From contig NW_026570378.1 of the NCBI RefSeq assembly GCF_019649055.1, positions 186,001 through 250,000 on the forward strand: a stretch of DNA of 64,000 nucleotides, given 5' to 3'. The translations under genes and the position numbers were made by a program. Within the stretch, counting starts at the first letter, position 1. Each line of letters opens with the position of its first letter. This DNA comes from Paramacrobiotus metropolitanus (taxonomy: Eukaryota > Tardigrada > Eutardigrada > Parachela > Macrobiotidae). Below, piece after piece: positions 1 through 11,517 of the stretch. The notes beneath the pieces were generated by a model. That model did not search any database and was not told where the DNA came from. It saw only the letters and a program-made list of their open reading frames with translations.

Positions 1-1139
1 TAGATCAAGTAGCCATAATGTTGTGTACAACGGAATTTGTGTGTTGTCGCACCGGCAACCACCGTGCCCACTGCCCACACCGCCCGTATTGTATATCGTT
101 AATGCCCAAGCGGTGCCACCTACCCACCTCCCCTTCAAATTCTAAACTACTACTTCTAAACAAATTCTATTCTAGCAAAAATTTACTGCAGCAAAAATTT
201 TGAAAAAAATAGTTCAGGGTAATTTATTGTTATTCTATGGTATGAATTTGCAACTTCGACAAAAAATTCCTTGATACCTCGGGCATTGCCGGGTTAAGCA
301 GATTTGCCGTAGTTTTAATTTCGCTGTAATCACGGTTTAGTGTCAGAAATAACTTGAAACTACTCGCAAAAGATACTGGACATACGATGATAACTTAAAA
401 ATGATCAATTTGTATTTGTTGACGGGTGATATGTGGCAAATTATGGGAACAACTGCTCTAAGCTTGCTTAACTACAAAGTGAAAAAACTAAAACTGAAAG
501 AAGAAAGAAAGAACAGAAATGAAAGAAGAACGGTGGCAAAAAAGTTTAGTCTGGTTTTCAGTTTTTCCCACATGTTGTCCGAGAATGATTTACAAAAAAT
601 GTCAATGAATTTTTGTCGGCGGGCCATACAACAAAGCTTCTTGACCAAGCTGTGAAATCGCTTCGCTCCGGTCTGTTAAGGCACGCCAACGTGCATTTTT
701 CTAGTTATAAATTTTTGCAGTATTTTGGTGGGTCCGGCAGTGCACGGTATAAGAAAATGATGGCACACCTACTCTAGGGCTCTTTAAAAGTTTCTGATCT
801 CATTCTTATGACAGGTCCATTGCAAGAAAGATCTACAGGAGTTTATTCAAACAAGTAAGTACTGTTTTGTCTTGCGTACATTATACATGCGCTTGTGTAT
901 CAAATGTTTTTAGCTTACGATTAGAACCTATTGTAACCGTGTCATCGTTGTATCGTACCCCATAAATACATATACAAAGATCGGAAAGACTGGCTAACAT
1001 AACTGCAGCAGAAGCAGTTACGAGTGCATCAAGACAGTAGTAAGCATTAAGCATACGGCTTAAGCATTAAGCATACGGCATTAAGCATAAGCACTGCTTA
1101 CTGCGCATTTATTGAACAATACAACTAATACGCTACGCC
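1..1139. other. Intergenic, no gene recognised
   Basis: I see no coding region that I can support here; the open frames are short and have no recognisable domains. Around 1035-1095 there is a small tandem repeat in which a unit like TAAGCATTAAGCATACGGC is repeated imperfectly. The block that precedes type A lectin genes begins at about 1140. Confidence 0.5.
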
Positions 1140-1563
1140 GTTATGATAAGCTTTTATATGCATTGAAATAAATGTTGTCAGAGGTGTGCTAACGGTAAAA
1201 GCTTTAGGGCGTCAAGAATTTATCGGTAGTAGTAAGCGTGCTTTCCAGACGGATGCGAACATATACGTGGAATGTAGGAAATTTTGGCGGTAAACTTACT
1301 AGAAGTTACACGAGCTCGCGGCTACATTGAAGGGTGATGGAATGCGGCTTCTTTTGATCTGTGGTTTTAAGCCGGAACCAAACTTTAACGGAATGACGCG
1401 TTGTTGGGGAGCATAACGACCATGTTAAAAAAGCTAGCATTACAGTTTGGAGATACGGATACGATGCTTACACAAAACTTTTACTGCATGCCTCCAATAA
1501 TTACCTTGATAAAATTAAGAAACTTTGCATCCTGCATTTATGACCGGAAGACGCTTTAAATAA
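1140..1563 (+). promoter_or_regulatory. Conserved upstream block of type A lectin genes, copy 1
   Basis: This ~420-bp block is clearly similar to 6780-7230 (+) and to the reverse complement of 23870-24310. Shared stretches include GTGCTTTCCAGACGGATGCG, ACACGAGCTCG, GAGCCGGAACC-like and ACAAAACTTTTA. In two of three cases it lies 400-550 bp upstream of a type A lectin start codon. It is therefore probably 5' flank or promoter duplicated with the gene. An untranslated exon or an old repeat carried along is also possible. Confidence 0.55.
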
Positions 1564-2099
1564 TAGTGTCGGGTACAACCGCAAGCAATGCAAATACTCG
1601 TAATATATAGTAGTATGCTCTATATATAACGCTACAATTTACAAACCGGTGTACAATGCGAGCAAGAAAGGAAGCTACGGGTTTAGGGTATGCGTTGTAG
1701 CGAAGACAGCGAAAACCGGTTTGTACAGCTAGTACGCGCACAGACAGCCACACTCATACGTGTGTAAGTGAATGCGAGCGGATTTACCCACTCACACACA
1801 CATGTGCGCGATTGATCGATACAGCAAGGCAGCACTCCGCTTGCGCTTTTTGGCAGCACCGGAATGCGCTGTCTTCAGTCTATTTATAGTCACAACAGAG
1901 AGGCTGCATTGATCAACCAGCCTCAGAGGGCAAAAAGGCTGTTCGCTGGCTTTTTAACATAGACCGTAGCCTCCTCATTTAGTCAGATTGTATGCAGTGT
2001 CTGTTTCGGTCACAAAGAAGTGAAAGAACCCAGTTTGCTGCTACGCAGCCCCTTAATATACTGTCTAGAATAGCGGTAAAAATTAATCGAGTCGAAGAG

Positions 2100-3717
2100 A
2101 TGTCATCAAAGAAAGTTATCGTTCTTATGAAAGTTATGGTCCTGGCTTGTGTATCGGAATTGGCATCCGGCGTGTGGAACCCATTCGAGGATCCCTCAAA
2201 ATCTCAAGCCTTAAAAAATGCTCAAGAACGATTTAAAGCGTCCAGCGGATTCGTGGCGAATGTTTCTTCGGAAAGCGGTCAGTTGACTCTTTTACCGGTA
2301 CTACGTATAGCGATAAACCAATTACTACCTGGCCACGATTCAACAAACCAGTTTAATTGATGGTTTTTCATCACGGACTATGCGTCTAGGTCGCGATACT
2401 GCTGCCCTGGTGCAGAACCTTGAAAAAGTCGTGGCCACCTGTTCGAGTGGAAATCTGGCACTGTCCCAACGCGTTCTATCCATAGAACAGTCCATCAAAA
2501 ACTATTTATTCAATACAACAGCACAATTCAACCAGGCTTTGTCCGATCGCGTTCAGTCATTAGAACAGTCTATAAAGAAAGAGTTGACCAATACGACCGC
2601 ACAATCCAACCTGGCGTTATCGGCTCGCGTGCAATCCTTAGAGCAGTCCATGAAAAATGAGTTTGCCACTGCAATTGCGCAATTCTCTAAGGACATACAG
2701 AATCTGCGACTGATGTTAGTTAGCCGCCTCACTCCACTGGCATTCGGCGTGGATATCGCCGCACATGCTTCCATGAAGTGCTCTCTGAAGAAACGCGATC
2801 GACCACTTCCAGGTGAATTAGCAAAGCTGTTCTTGAGTTTTATTTAGCGACGAGCGTAATAAAGTTTCTCCAATTTTAGTGGGGACTCTAAAAATAGGCG
2901 ATTACCTCTACGCTGAAGAGCAGTTCTGCTCTACCGACAACACAACTTGCCTGTACTTACAGAGCAACGGAAATCTGGTATTGTATCAGACCAATACACT
3001 GCAAGTTATGTGGACAGCGAATTCCGGCGGCGGTGACTGTCGGTCATTTGTGAAGATGCAAGACGACTGGCGCGTTGGACTGTATCATTACCCGTATGGA
3101 TTGGCTGAATGGGTGACACCTCAATTCAAAGGTAAGACTTCATTTTTACTCGTATGAACCCTGCTGCGTGTAGAAACTGCCATTCAGACTAGAGCTCTGC
3201 GCGAGCGCCGAGCCTTGGCTCGGCTCGTGAGCGCTGGCGGCTCGCGAGCCGAATGAGCAGGCTTTTACCGCTACTGGCGCGAGCCGAGTCGAGCCGAGTG
3301 GTCGTTTATCGATGGGCGAGCGGAGCGAGCGGCAATCAGAGGTCAAGAGCGAGCTGAGCACTGCTTTCTGTCCCGTACTATTTTTTATAGAATTTCTAGC
3401 GATTTGTTTGGAAAAATGCGTTGGCTTCGCGCTTCGAAGCTGTCCCGAACTATTTTTTTGTATAATTTCTAGAGATTTTCCTGTAAAAATGCGCGTCGGC
3501 TTCGCCCTTTGCGCGAAATAAACTAGACATAAGCTACTACTCTATGTTTCTACTTTTAAACATTCCAACTAAATGCTCTGTACTTGTCTCCCGATTAGGT
3601 GCCGAGCTAACGTTTCGGAATAATGGACATCTGTGTCTGAAGATACGGTCGAAGATACCAGCAGGACAAGACGCGGACTGCCTTTGGACTACAGATTTAA
3701 TTGATGCTCCGCTATGA
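2100..3717 (+). pseudogene. Secreted bulb-type lectin, type A copy 1, with nonsense and frameshift lesions
   Basis: Three exons are visible: 2100-2812, 2880-3131 and 3599-3717, with GT-AG introns at 2813-2879 and 3132-3598. The predicted product has a signal peptide (MSSKKVIVLMKV start), a spacer, three 26-residue coiled-coil repeats (core ALSDRVQSLEQS, with Asn-Thr-Thr N-glycosylation sites), a conserved segment ending in MKCSLKKRDRPLP, and a B_lectin domain across exons 2-3. The mannose-pocket motif QxDxNxVxY appears as QSNGNLVLY, with Asn for Asp. The frame is broken. An in-frame TGA lies at 2358-2360 where the minus-strand paralogue has Gly. About 5 nt are then missing just after (near 2380), which moves the coiled coil to another frame. 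I saw no intron that would remove these lesions. The intact gene probably encoded a secreted glycan-binding protein. Confidence 0.7.
3166..3505 (+). repeat. Intronic repeats: GAGCCGA-rich stretch and a ~70-bp tandem duplication
   Basis: Inside intron 2 of the first lectin gene, 3185-3360 is dense in GAGCCGA/TCGGCTC words on both strands. It is followed by two tandem copies (about 3366-3432 and 3441-3505) sharing TCCCG-ACTATTTTTT, AATTTCTAG, GATTT, AAAAATGCG and GGCTTCGC. The equivalent introns of the other lectin copies lack this, so it was gained after duplication. Confidence 0.6.
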
Positions 3718-4240
3718 TAATTATTATCATAAACGCAAATTGTTTTCAATAGGTAGTTTTCAGTTTAATAAGATTCTTTCCAGTCCGCATCTATATTTGC
3801 TAGTATCTGCTCTAGATATACAGTTTTTCCATACAGCCACTTTGCGCAGTAATAGAAATACTACAGATATATTAAAGCTTTTTTTGACACCAAAATTAAG
3901 AAAGAGTTTAGACTACGAGATGATATACGTAAAGAGGGAGCATGTCAATGGCGAAGCGCATCAAATTAACGTCGATCTTATGCATAGGTTCGTAACCACT
4001 TAGGAATACAGGATTGACAAGTAAGCCAAGGGAAGATGGAATCAGTTAGGCTGTTCCACTATTTGGATGACAGCTTTATAAATTAGCATCCCAATCGACT
4101 AATTATAACTGAAAACATTTGTAGACTGCATAGTTTAATTGTGGCCTTGCATAAATTGTATGAATAAGCACTTAAAAAAATTTGGTGCATATAAGTAAGT
4201 CTGTTCATTTAGCTAGCCTGCGGTCATTTTCTAAAGAAAC

Positions 4241-4330
4241 ATGATTACTTTAAGTACTAATATCTTGGTTTGTGCGTTGTCTTCATCCGCGGCATTTGGT
4301 TCACTGCATTCGAATTTTGGTCATCTCGAC
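4241..4330 (+). pseudogene. Type B lectin, first-exon fragment
   Basis: The ATG at 4241 begins a stretch closely matching the start of the type B lectin gene at 19237: MITLS-NILV, then FGSLH-NF. Similarity stops at about 4330 and no coiled coil or lectin exon follows. The 5' flank (about 3950-4240) also resembles 18735-19236, so this is the truncated second gene of a duplicated type A + type B unit. It abuts the stop codon of the minus-strand receptor-like gene. Confidence 0.6.
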
Positions 4331-4337
4331 TCGATTT

Positions 4338-5763
4338 TTAGCGATGCTTGTCGCTCAGTTCTGCTACGACCAAAACATAGCCAAACACGCCACAAATAAT
4401 CTGCAAAGCAGAAATAATTTTTAATCCAGTACTTGTACGCTTTAAACCAGTGTTAATCCGTTACATTGCTATATTATTTAAAGCGCCGTACATTTGTACA
4501 GATACGACGCAATAAGCATCTTTATAATTATGCTATGTGAATCAGCCAGATTGCAATTACATAATGAAACTAAACAGCTGAGGCTGGAACTTACCCCAAC
4601 CACGCGGTCTCGATTGACAAGTATGTCAGCTAAGGTTACTCGAGGCTCCATGGTGGATATTTGATCTAAATGGTGTCTCACAATGATATGGTTGTCAGAT
4701 GACGGTCTATCAAAGGCCAACATTCGCTCCAGTAAATTGATTAGGCTCTCATTCTACAAATGAGCCCATGAAATTTTATGGCGTTATAATTAAGCTAAAT
4801 CAATAATGCCTTGTTGAAAACGACAAGTACGGTGGAAATTGTCAATTCGTACCATTTCGTTATAGCGATGAAAACAGCTGCAGTGCAACAACGTGCTCTG
4901 TACGTGTTGGATGCCAATTTAATTGTCAAATACAACAATGTAAGTATGTAACGATAACGCTAGTCCATAAGGTCATCGAGAAAAACTGCATACTGATATG
5001 CCCCATGTTAATCAAAAGCTTTTCCTTAAAGGTTATCATATTCAGCCAAGACAGGTGTTGATTATACGTGTATAACCGTTGACAGACCACTAATTAGTGT
5101 GTTTCCAGTACACTCTCCAGTTTGAATGAATCAACAACGTTCCTGGAATAAGCGTCAATGGTGTCTCGAAACGCCGCTTTTTGTAGTCCTTCGATGTACG
5201 GAAACATAATCAGAGCACACTGGAGATATTGATAGCCCATCCAGCAGGCAGCATATAAAAATTCAGCGCAAATGGCAATCGGTCTGGCACTGAGCTCCAA
5301 AACGGTGTAACAAAACGGTGTAATTGGAAAGCATATCTCCAAAGTTCCATATTCCCGTGCTCCATTCCATTAAACTCGACACTACATTCGAAGCAGGATA
5401 GACGATAAAAAGAAGTACTGAAATAATTGCTTTTTTGATCTTGTGATTCGGTTGTATGAATGGCTTAAAGGTTGTCACGACTGATGCAGAATAAACCGAT
5501 AACAAGCCCTCCAGTCGCCAAATCGGAGCGGAATAAGCTAGTCTTGTCAGTGGAAAGGTGGCTTGTATTGGAGCCAACATTATCTTTCTTGGCATATTAG
5601 TAATTACAGATGTTCCTTGCATTAATCTGACAGCCCTGACGACCTTCGTGACAAACTGCAGAATAATGTAAGCTTCCATTACACAATACGCAAGGATGCG
5701 CAGCAGACGCGAGCTGATTAGTTTCCGTACCGGTATTAAAGTGAAGTAGCCGCTAATGTGCAT
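4338..5763 (-). pseudogene. Multi-pass membrane protein, gustatory-receptor-like, broken by a 13-bp duplication
   Basis: Three minus-strand exons are supported: 5112-5763, 4595-4753 and 4338-4400, joined in phase 0 by good GT-AG sites. Hydrophobic segments include LLRILAYCVMEAYIILQF, IISVLLFIVYPASNVV, AICAEFLYAACWMGYQYL and the C-terminal IICGVFGYVLVVAEL. Short terminal exons joined in phase 0 and a last hydrophobic segment encoded by a tiny exon resemble the insect-type chemoreceptor superfamily. I do not see its usual TYhhhhhQF motif, so the family call is tentative. The first exon is disrupted by two tandem copies of CAAAACGGTGTAA (plus strand, 5298-5310 and 5311-5323). Without one copy the exon is exactly 213 codons and the two open frames join. 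Another 5' exon may be missing: about 286 residues is short for a receptor. Confidence 0.45.
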
Positions 5764-6779
5764 AATGGCTAATGCAAAACCAGAAATAATTATGCAGTTT
5801 CAGACAACCGATCACAAACACTTCTGATTTGCTATTCATTTTTATTTACGCACTGTTCCAAGGTAATAAAATATTGCAGTGTTATACCGAGTCAAACTGC
5901 AAAAACTACGACTCAACTAAGCATATACCGTATCACGAACCAGAAGCGGGAAACCAGAATATCGCATAATACAGCTGTCAAATGTATGTATTGGCCCAGC
6001 TGCAAGTTCACAGTGCAACCGTATTCGGCCTAGCATAGCAGGATTGGTGACTAAAGTACAGTTACAAAACATATCGGATTTTAAAGTGGTAAACATTGTG
6101 TGAAGCAATAATATTACGAAGAAGGACTATCCGGTCAACAGCGGTTAGACTTAGGTTCCAATGCATGGCACGAATCAGCTACTTAACTGCGAAAGAACAA
6201 AACGTAAAGCAATTAACTATTATGCGTTTTGGTAAGCAAAGGTTATGTTGAACATAATACCGGTGGTTAACCTTTAAATCTTTAAATTTTTAAGCCGTGG
6301 ACTTCTTCGGCACAATAACAAAATTGTTGGCACATTATTTTGTGGCTTTGAGAAATGATGACTGTCATTCATGCCGCGAATGTTGTACAAGTGCATGTCA
6401 TTGTCGGTATTTGTTTGTGTACCATGTATATACATATCTGTATATGTGTCTATGTGTCCATTTTTATACCTACGTACCGGAATTATATATTCTGTAACAC
6501 TTTTACCAGAAGACCAAAGTCTATTGGATGTTTTATCAGTATGTAAAGATGTGTACTGCAACTGTCTATAAGACGATAAGTATACTCAGTATAGTACAAA
6601 TATAATGCAGCGATTACAGAATGGTAAAATTTACCATACTGTATTTAATAACATACTGTGTTATTAAATAATAATATACTGTATTGACATAATAACATCG
6701 CTTATGTTCAAAGAGCTCTGCACATCTAAAGCAGTTTATGCTATGCTGTAGTACGAAGTTGTTATATGCCGAAAAATGC
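5764..6779. other. Intergenic, no gene recognised
   Basis: A minus-strand open frame at 5917-6108 could be an upstream exon of the receptor-like gene, but I cannot place splice sites. The stretch at 6600-6690 is AT-rich with short self-complementary runs such as TGGTAAAATTTACCA. Nothing else is supported. Confidence 0.4.
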
Positions 6780-7230
6780 ATGGTGTCAGAGGAGTGTAAG
6801 CGTCAACGTAAAAGAGCCTTAAGGCTTAAGAAGTATTCCCGTACAGCCGTACTTGTAAACGTGCTTTCCAGACGGATGCGGCTATTTACGTGGAATGTGA
6901 AAAGTTTTGGCGGTTAAATAACTAGAAATTACACGAGCTCGAGGCCACTTTGAAGGTTGAGGGAATGCGGTTTCCTGTGGTCTTTGGGCTTTGAGCCGGA
7001 ACCCACGTTTAACTGAATGCTTAATGAAGACCATAACGGCCCGGTAAAAGGAAATAACAAAACAGGTGGGAGGTACGGACACAATGCTTAGACAAAACTT
7101 TTATTGTATGCCTCCGTTAATTTCACTTATGGTTAGTCAATCTTGATACAGATTAAGGTATTTTGAATCCTGCATCCATGATCAGAAGATACTTTAAATA
7201 AGAACGTCACGTACAACCGGAAGCATATAT
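6780..7230 (+). promoter_or_regulatory. Conserved upstream block of type A lectin genes, copy 2, cut off from its gene
   Basis: This matches 1140-1563 in order and orientation, including CTTTCCAGACGGATGCGG, TACGTGGAATGT, TTTTGGCGG, ACACGAGCTCGAGG and ACAACCGGAAGC. The type A coding region expected a few hundred bases downstream only appears at 16989. The gap is filled by the nested transposons, so this is probably the orphaned 5' flank of that copy. Confidence 0.55.
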
Positions 7231-7394
7231 AAATCTACAAAACCAATGTATGCGGTGTCTATATAGCTGTTTCGGTTACGAATATGCCGCGCCAGGTTGG
7301 ACAAAACTGTAACAATTCGCGCAAGACCAAGCCACACACGTGATGGTGAACAAATCTTTAAAGTTCGATACAGACCTGTGCAGTTATTTTTAAC

Positions 7395-7530
7395 TATTTA
7401 ACGTAACGCGAGTTATTTTCGAGTTATCGAGTTATAACGTAACTTTGAAGCGTAACTCGCCTCCTCGAAAACTTAACTCTAGCGTAACTCGCTCAAAAAT
7501 TGTATGTATTGTCTATGGTAGCGTAACTCG
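7395..7530 (+). repeat. Repeats of GCGTAACTCGC just outside the Harbinger left end
   Basis: The word GCGTAACTCGC or a close relative (CGTAACGCGAGTT, GCGTAACTCGC three times, CGAGTTATCGAGTT) recurs between 7395 and 7530. These could be subterminal repeats of the outer integrase-type element, since such repeats often bind transposase. I saw no matching set at the right end. Confidence 0.4.
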
Positions 7531-8147
7531 CAGAATAAGGGATCGTCTCATATCTATAGCGTATCGCGCTACGATACAGTACCGTAGCTAGTTTCGTTAT
7601 GGTACAGAAATGGGACAGTCTTTGGTGCGCGTCAGCAAGGTACAGTACAGGCTACGCGCATCGAAACTGTGCTCGCTATCGGTTTCCTGTATCGAATCTG
7701 TAGCTTTATTGCCGTATCGCTGTACTTGCGTCTCACCGCTTCGATCGCATCTTGCCGCGCATAACGTTTTCTGTACAAGAACCTATCAGTCCGTACGTTC
7801 TCGCTTTTTAACGTCGAAGTTCGGGCAAAATCTTTCAAAGTTATGTTTTTTGGTTGAAAGTGGCCTGATTATCGCGCTGTAGCTAACGTATGTGGTACCT
7901 GCCTATCGGTTTTTCTTCGCAGACCGCAGTTATCTGTGGACGGGCAGCTGAAGTTCTTCGTCAAATTTCCCCAGCTTTCAAAGCCTTCGTGAGCAAAAGT
8001 AAGTGCCACTGGTCATGATAAGCAGTATTGTAACATCGTAAAATGGTTCAGTAATTACGGTTAACGGCACTTACATGTCACAGCAATACAGTATTTTGTG
8101 ATTCTCGTGTTTTACTGTCATGTTTTACCTGACCAGTTGTCGGAACG

Positions 8148-9199
8148 ATGCCTCGTCCTCCCAAATCTGCTCCCCTGTCTCCCAAAAAGATGAAGTGAGT
8201 AATATCTGATGCCTATGTTGTGTGCTTTTTTCTCTAACCGATGGCTGCAGATGTGCTTTCAGGTCAACAGCTACGTAAAATCGTTTTTTTCAGGTGGCTT
8301 GTAGCTACTCGCATCGACCGCGAAGATGAATTCCGACGCTGTACCAGTAAGGCGAAGTTCTGGTCAAAAGTTTTCCAAGAAATGCAGAGCGTTTTTAAAG
8401 ATGCCCTGGGTAACCGAACCAGCGAAAACCTGAAGATCTCGTACGAAAATGCGTGGAAGAAATATAAGGTGAATAAATTTTATGAAAGTTTTTTCTCGGC
8501 TTGTAAGCCTAATTAATTATGTCGAACTTGTTTGTCTGTATCAGTTCACACATGCCACCAGTAATTACGCATTAACAGTAGATTTTACAAACTGATAAAT
8601 ACATTGTGGATTTTTTGTGGTTACTTGCAGGCAGAGAAAAAACGAAAAAATGTCACCGGAGAGAGCGGCGAAGTAAAATACTATTTATTCGAACTATTTG
8701 ACAAGACGTACGGAGACCGAGACGATATTGCTTTTGCCAATAATTCGGTAGCTTTAGGAAGCGGTTCTGCGAGTAGTGCTTTGGAAGATATCGGTTGCGA
8801 GGACGGTGAAATGAACCTCAGGTAAACATGTTCGATATTTTCATGTACTCCGATACTGCCTTTGTAATCTGTAAAGTCGACATGGTTAAAACAAAAATGT
8901 TGAAATGTTAATTTAGTGACGACGATACACCACAGGATACTCCTGTTGGATCTCCAGCTGGAAGCGCGGAAAAAGCAAAAAAGGCTAAAAAAAGTGAAAA
9001 GCGAAGCGCCGCTGGTGAGACTGTGAAACTCATGACGCGATCCGTGGCCATCATGGATGATATGCGAACCTCCTTGACTGAGATGGTCAAACTTGAGAGA
9101 ATGAAGGTTGAGCTAGCAAAGTTGAAGTTTGAGCGTCAATATAATGTCGAGGTTGAGCTGGGAGTAGAGGAAGTTGTGGCGGTTTTAGAGGAAGGGTGA
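8148..9199 (+). CDS. Harbinger-associated Myb/SANT-like DNA-binding protein
   Basis: Four exons, 8148-8194, 8294-8468, 8631-8821 and 8917-9199, all join in frame through GT-AG introns to give 231 residues. After a basic, proline-rich start (MPRPPKSAPLSPKKM) comes a trihelix-type Myb/SANT-like segment with regularly spaced Trp and aromatic residues (WLVATRIDREDEF; FWSKVFQEMQ; YENAWKKYK). Then follow an acidic Ser-rich linker, a Lys-rich stretch (AEKAKKAKKSEKR) and a C-terminal helix rich in Leu, Glu and Lys that looks like a coiled coil. PIF/Harbinger elements normally encode such a partner, which helps the transposase enter the nucleus and bind the ends. No lesion is visible. Confidence 0.75.
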
Positions 9200-9702
9200 A
9201 ATTTCTTTAAAGTGAAATCTTGTGAAACGGGAGTCCCACGTTGTGAGATTATTGTGGTAAATCTGGAGAAATTCTGGTGTAGTTATTTTTGTTGTACTCT
9301 GGAAGTCACCGAAAACCTGCATTATGAATAAAGATAGCGCTTAACGACTTCTTTGATGTATAATTTTGTATAATTTACTTAATAACACTGAACGTTGTAA
9401 TAAATTCACACAAACTGCTGCTGCAACAATTTTGTCAAAAAAGCATTGAAAAGCACCAGCACGCAACTGCAAAAAAAATAACCATCTGGCATAATCAACA
9501 TTTTGCACAACAAAGTCAACATGAAAGGTACACTTTAAAGACTTCCCAGAGAAAACTTCTATCCCGACCGTCAAGCAATAAAACATCATGGAAAAGATCG
9601 CAATGCAACAAAAAACGTAGCTGATCATGGTCAGCAGCCCGTTAACAACGTAAGCCTTACTGTCACTAAAATTCATAAACTAATACTTCGCTCACCGATT
9701 AC

Positions 9703-11088
9703 TTATCCCAGCGAATCTGGCAGCATGCGCGTTACGAGTGCGTTTTTGAAGTCGCCAAACGATCCTTCGTCAACACCATCGTCGTCGTCCAGATAAAAGT
9801 CTTCAAGATCGTTATCCATATCCGACGTAAATTCATCCGCAGACTGGATGTCCAAATTATGAAGCAGACAGCAAACTATAATAATGTGTTTCATGGTGCA
9901 CATGTCATCATAATCCAAATACTTCAAAATTTTAAATCGCCGTTTCAAAACCCCGAACGCTCTGTCTACAACTTTTCGCAGACTTGACTGAATTTCGTTG
10001 AATTCTTCTTGTTTAGCAGATAGGCGGCCGTTCTCTCGGAACGGCGTTAATACTTTTCGCGTCGCACGATAACCACCATCACCTACAAATTACAAGTATA
10101 ATAAAAAAACACCTCGTATAACATGATTGACAGTACTAATAGAAGAATGACGGCTTTATTAATAAAGTACTTAATTAAACAATTGCTTAAATTAACAACA
10201 GTGCAGAATTAAGCAGTTACAGTACGCACATATAAACAGCTGCTTATTACATACAAAATAATAAGTAACTGTACGTATTTGTTAGCGCCTACGCTTACCC
10301 AGAATCATCCAGTTCTCTGGAATTAAGGCTTCCAGTCCCGAATTATCAAAAACATTCTGATCATGCACTCTTCCTGGAGCTCCCACATACAGATGGATAA
10401 ATTCCAATGAAGAATTCACGCAAGCTTGTACATTTAAGGACAGTTCTCCTTTCCTGTTGACATAACTTTCTGGGCGAAAGCGCGGCGCCTTAATATTAAT
10501 GTGTGTTCCATCCACTGCTCCCAGTATTTTTGGCATCCACTGAGCACCATAAAGCAGTCCCTTCTCTTCAAACTCACGAGCCGAACGTATCATGCCTCCT
10601 TCTTCGGGAAACTTAATCAGTGACCAGTACTCGTTTTTCACTGCATTCAAAAATATCCGAAAAGCACGACTTGCAGTTGAACGGGATAAACCATGGAGTT
10701 CACACTGAGACCGTACCGACGATCCATGTGCTAGCATATGAATGCAGGCAGCTATTTTGCACTCTATTGCATAAGGTTTTTTCGTCGTACTTCGTTCAAA
10801 ATAAGGCCGTAATTTTTCCACAATTTCACGAAACACATCCGGATTAATGTGGTACGTCTCCAAAAACAATCGCCCAGGATAACGGTTGTAGAGATTCTGT
10901 GCAGCAGAACGAATTTCTCGCCGATTAACGTTTTCGTTATCCCCGCGAGACAGAAGTCCCTTCGCACTCAAGTGTTTTAAGCCCCCAAATAAGTTCTGAA
11001 TCACACTACAAACGGACATGCATACAGCGCCCACAGTGTTTGTAGTGCTTTCGGCTTCGTCATCCGAAGAAATGGAATCATACTCCAT
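9703..11088 (-). CDS. PIF/Harbinger transposase (DDE_Tnp_4, HARBI1-like)
   Basis: Two exons, 10299-11088 and 9703-10082 (intron 10083-10298), give a 389-residue protein that starts MEYDSISSDDEAES and has no internal stop. A helix-turn-helix-like stretch (LHGLSRSTASRAFRIF, about residues 131-146) precedes the RNase-H-like catalytic domain. The first acidic residue is Asp193 in GAVDGTHINIKAP and the second is Asp243 in APGRVHDQNVF. The motif that normally carries the third, VERAFGxLKxRF, here reads VVDRAFGVLKRRF, so Asp303 replaces the usual Glu. The C-terminus is a strongly acidic tail. The reading frame is intact, so the copy could be young, but activity with Asp in the third position is uncertain. 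Confidence 0.85.
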
Positions 11089-11517
11089 TTTGAAAAATTT
11101 TCCATAAACACGAAAGAAAATGAAATCTCATTCCAGTGGTTACACGAAAAAGTTCTTATGAAATTTTTATAACAGAGATACCAGGGAAAGCCACCTCTGG
11201 AGGTGGCTTCGCGTACCGTATCGTTTTTCTTTGTTTTCGACGGTATGCGAAAAAAAGGCGCTCACCATTTCCGCTTGATATGAGACGCAGGGTTAGTACA
11301 GGTTACGAGATACGTTGCGCGAAGCATCGTATCTACCCGTTGCGAATACGGGACGCTCTGGGATACGCTGCGTACCTCCGTCCCGAATCTTTTCATGGGT
11401 AACCAGATGCGCGAATCGAAAACCGGCATACCGTATCCCGTATCTGCTGTTTTGGGACGGTGGGGTACTGCACGGAAGCTAGTTTCGCTATAGATATGAG
11501 ACGATCCCTTAGACGGT

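Larger units (their letters stand above)
7538..11509. mobile_element. PIF/Harbinger DNA transposon, apparently complete
   Basis: Perfect 24-bp terminal inverted repeats lie at 7538-7561 and 11486-11509 (beginning AGGGATCGTCTCATATCTAT). Taking the terminus as GGGATCG, the flanking triplets are TAA on the left and TTA on the right. That fits the TWA target of this superfamily with one mismatch. The element carries the two expected genes in convergent orientation: a Myb/SANT-like DNA-binding protein (8148-9199, +) and a DDE_Tnp_4 transposase (9703-11088, -). Its right end is only 8 bp from the ATG of the integrase-type transposase, so it landed in that element's 5' untranslated region. Confidence 0.85.

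Noticed and set aside
9341-9676. Minus-strand 111-codon frame with hydrophobic stretches
   Set aside because: It lies within the Harbinger element, just downstream of the transposase stop, has no splice sites or recognisable domain, and the element's two expected genes are already accounted for.
7534-11513. TA dinucleotide duplication and Tc1/mariner assignment
   Set aside because: The terminal AGGG can be read with TA on both sides, but the transposase is clearly DDE_Tnp_4 with a Myb-like partner, so PIF/Harbinger with a TWA target is the better reading.
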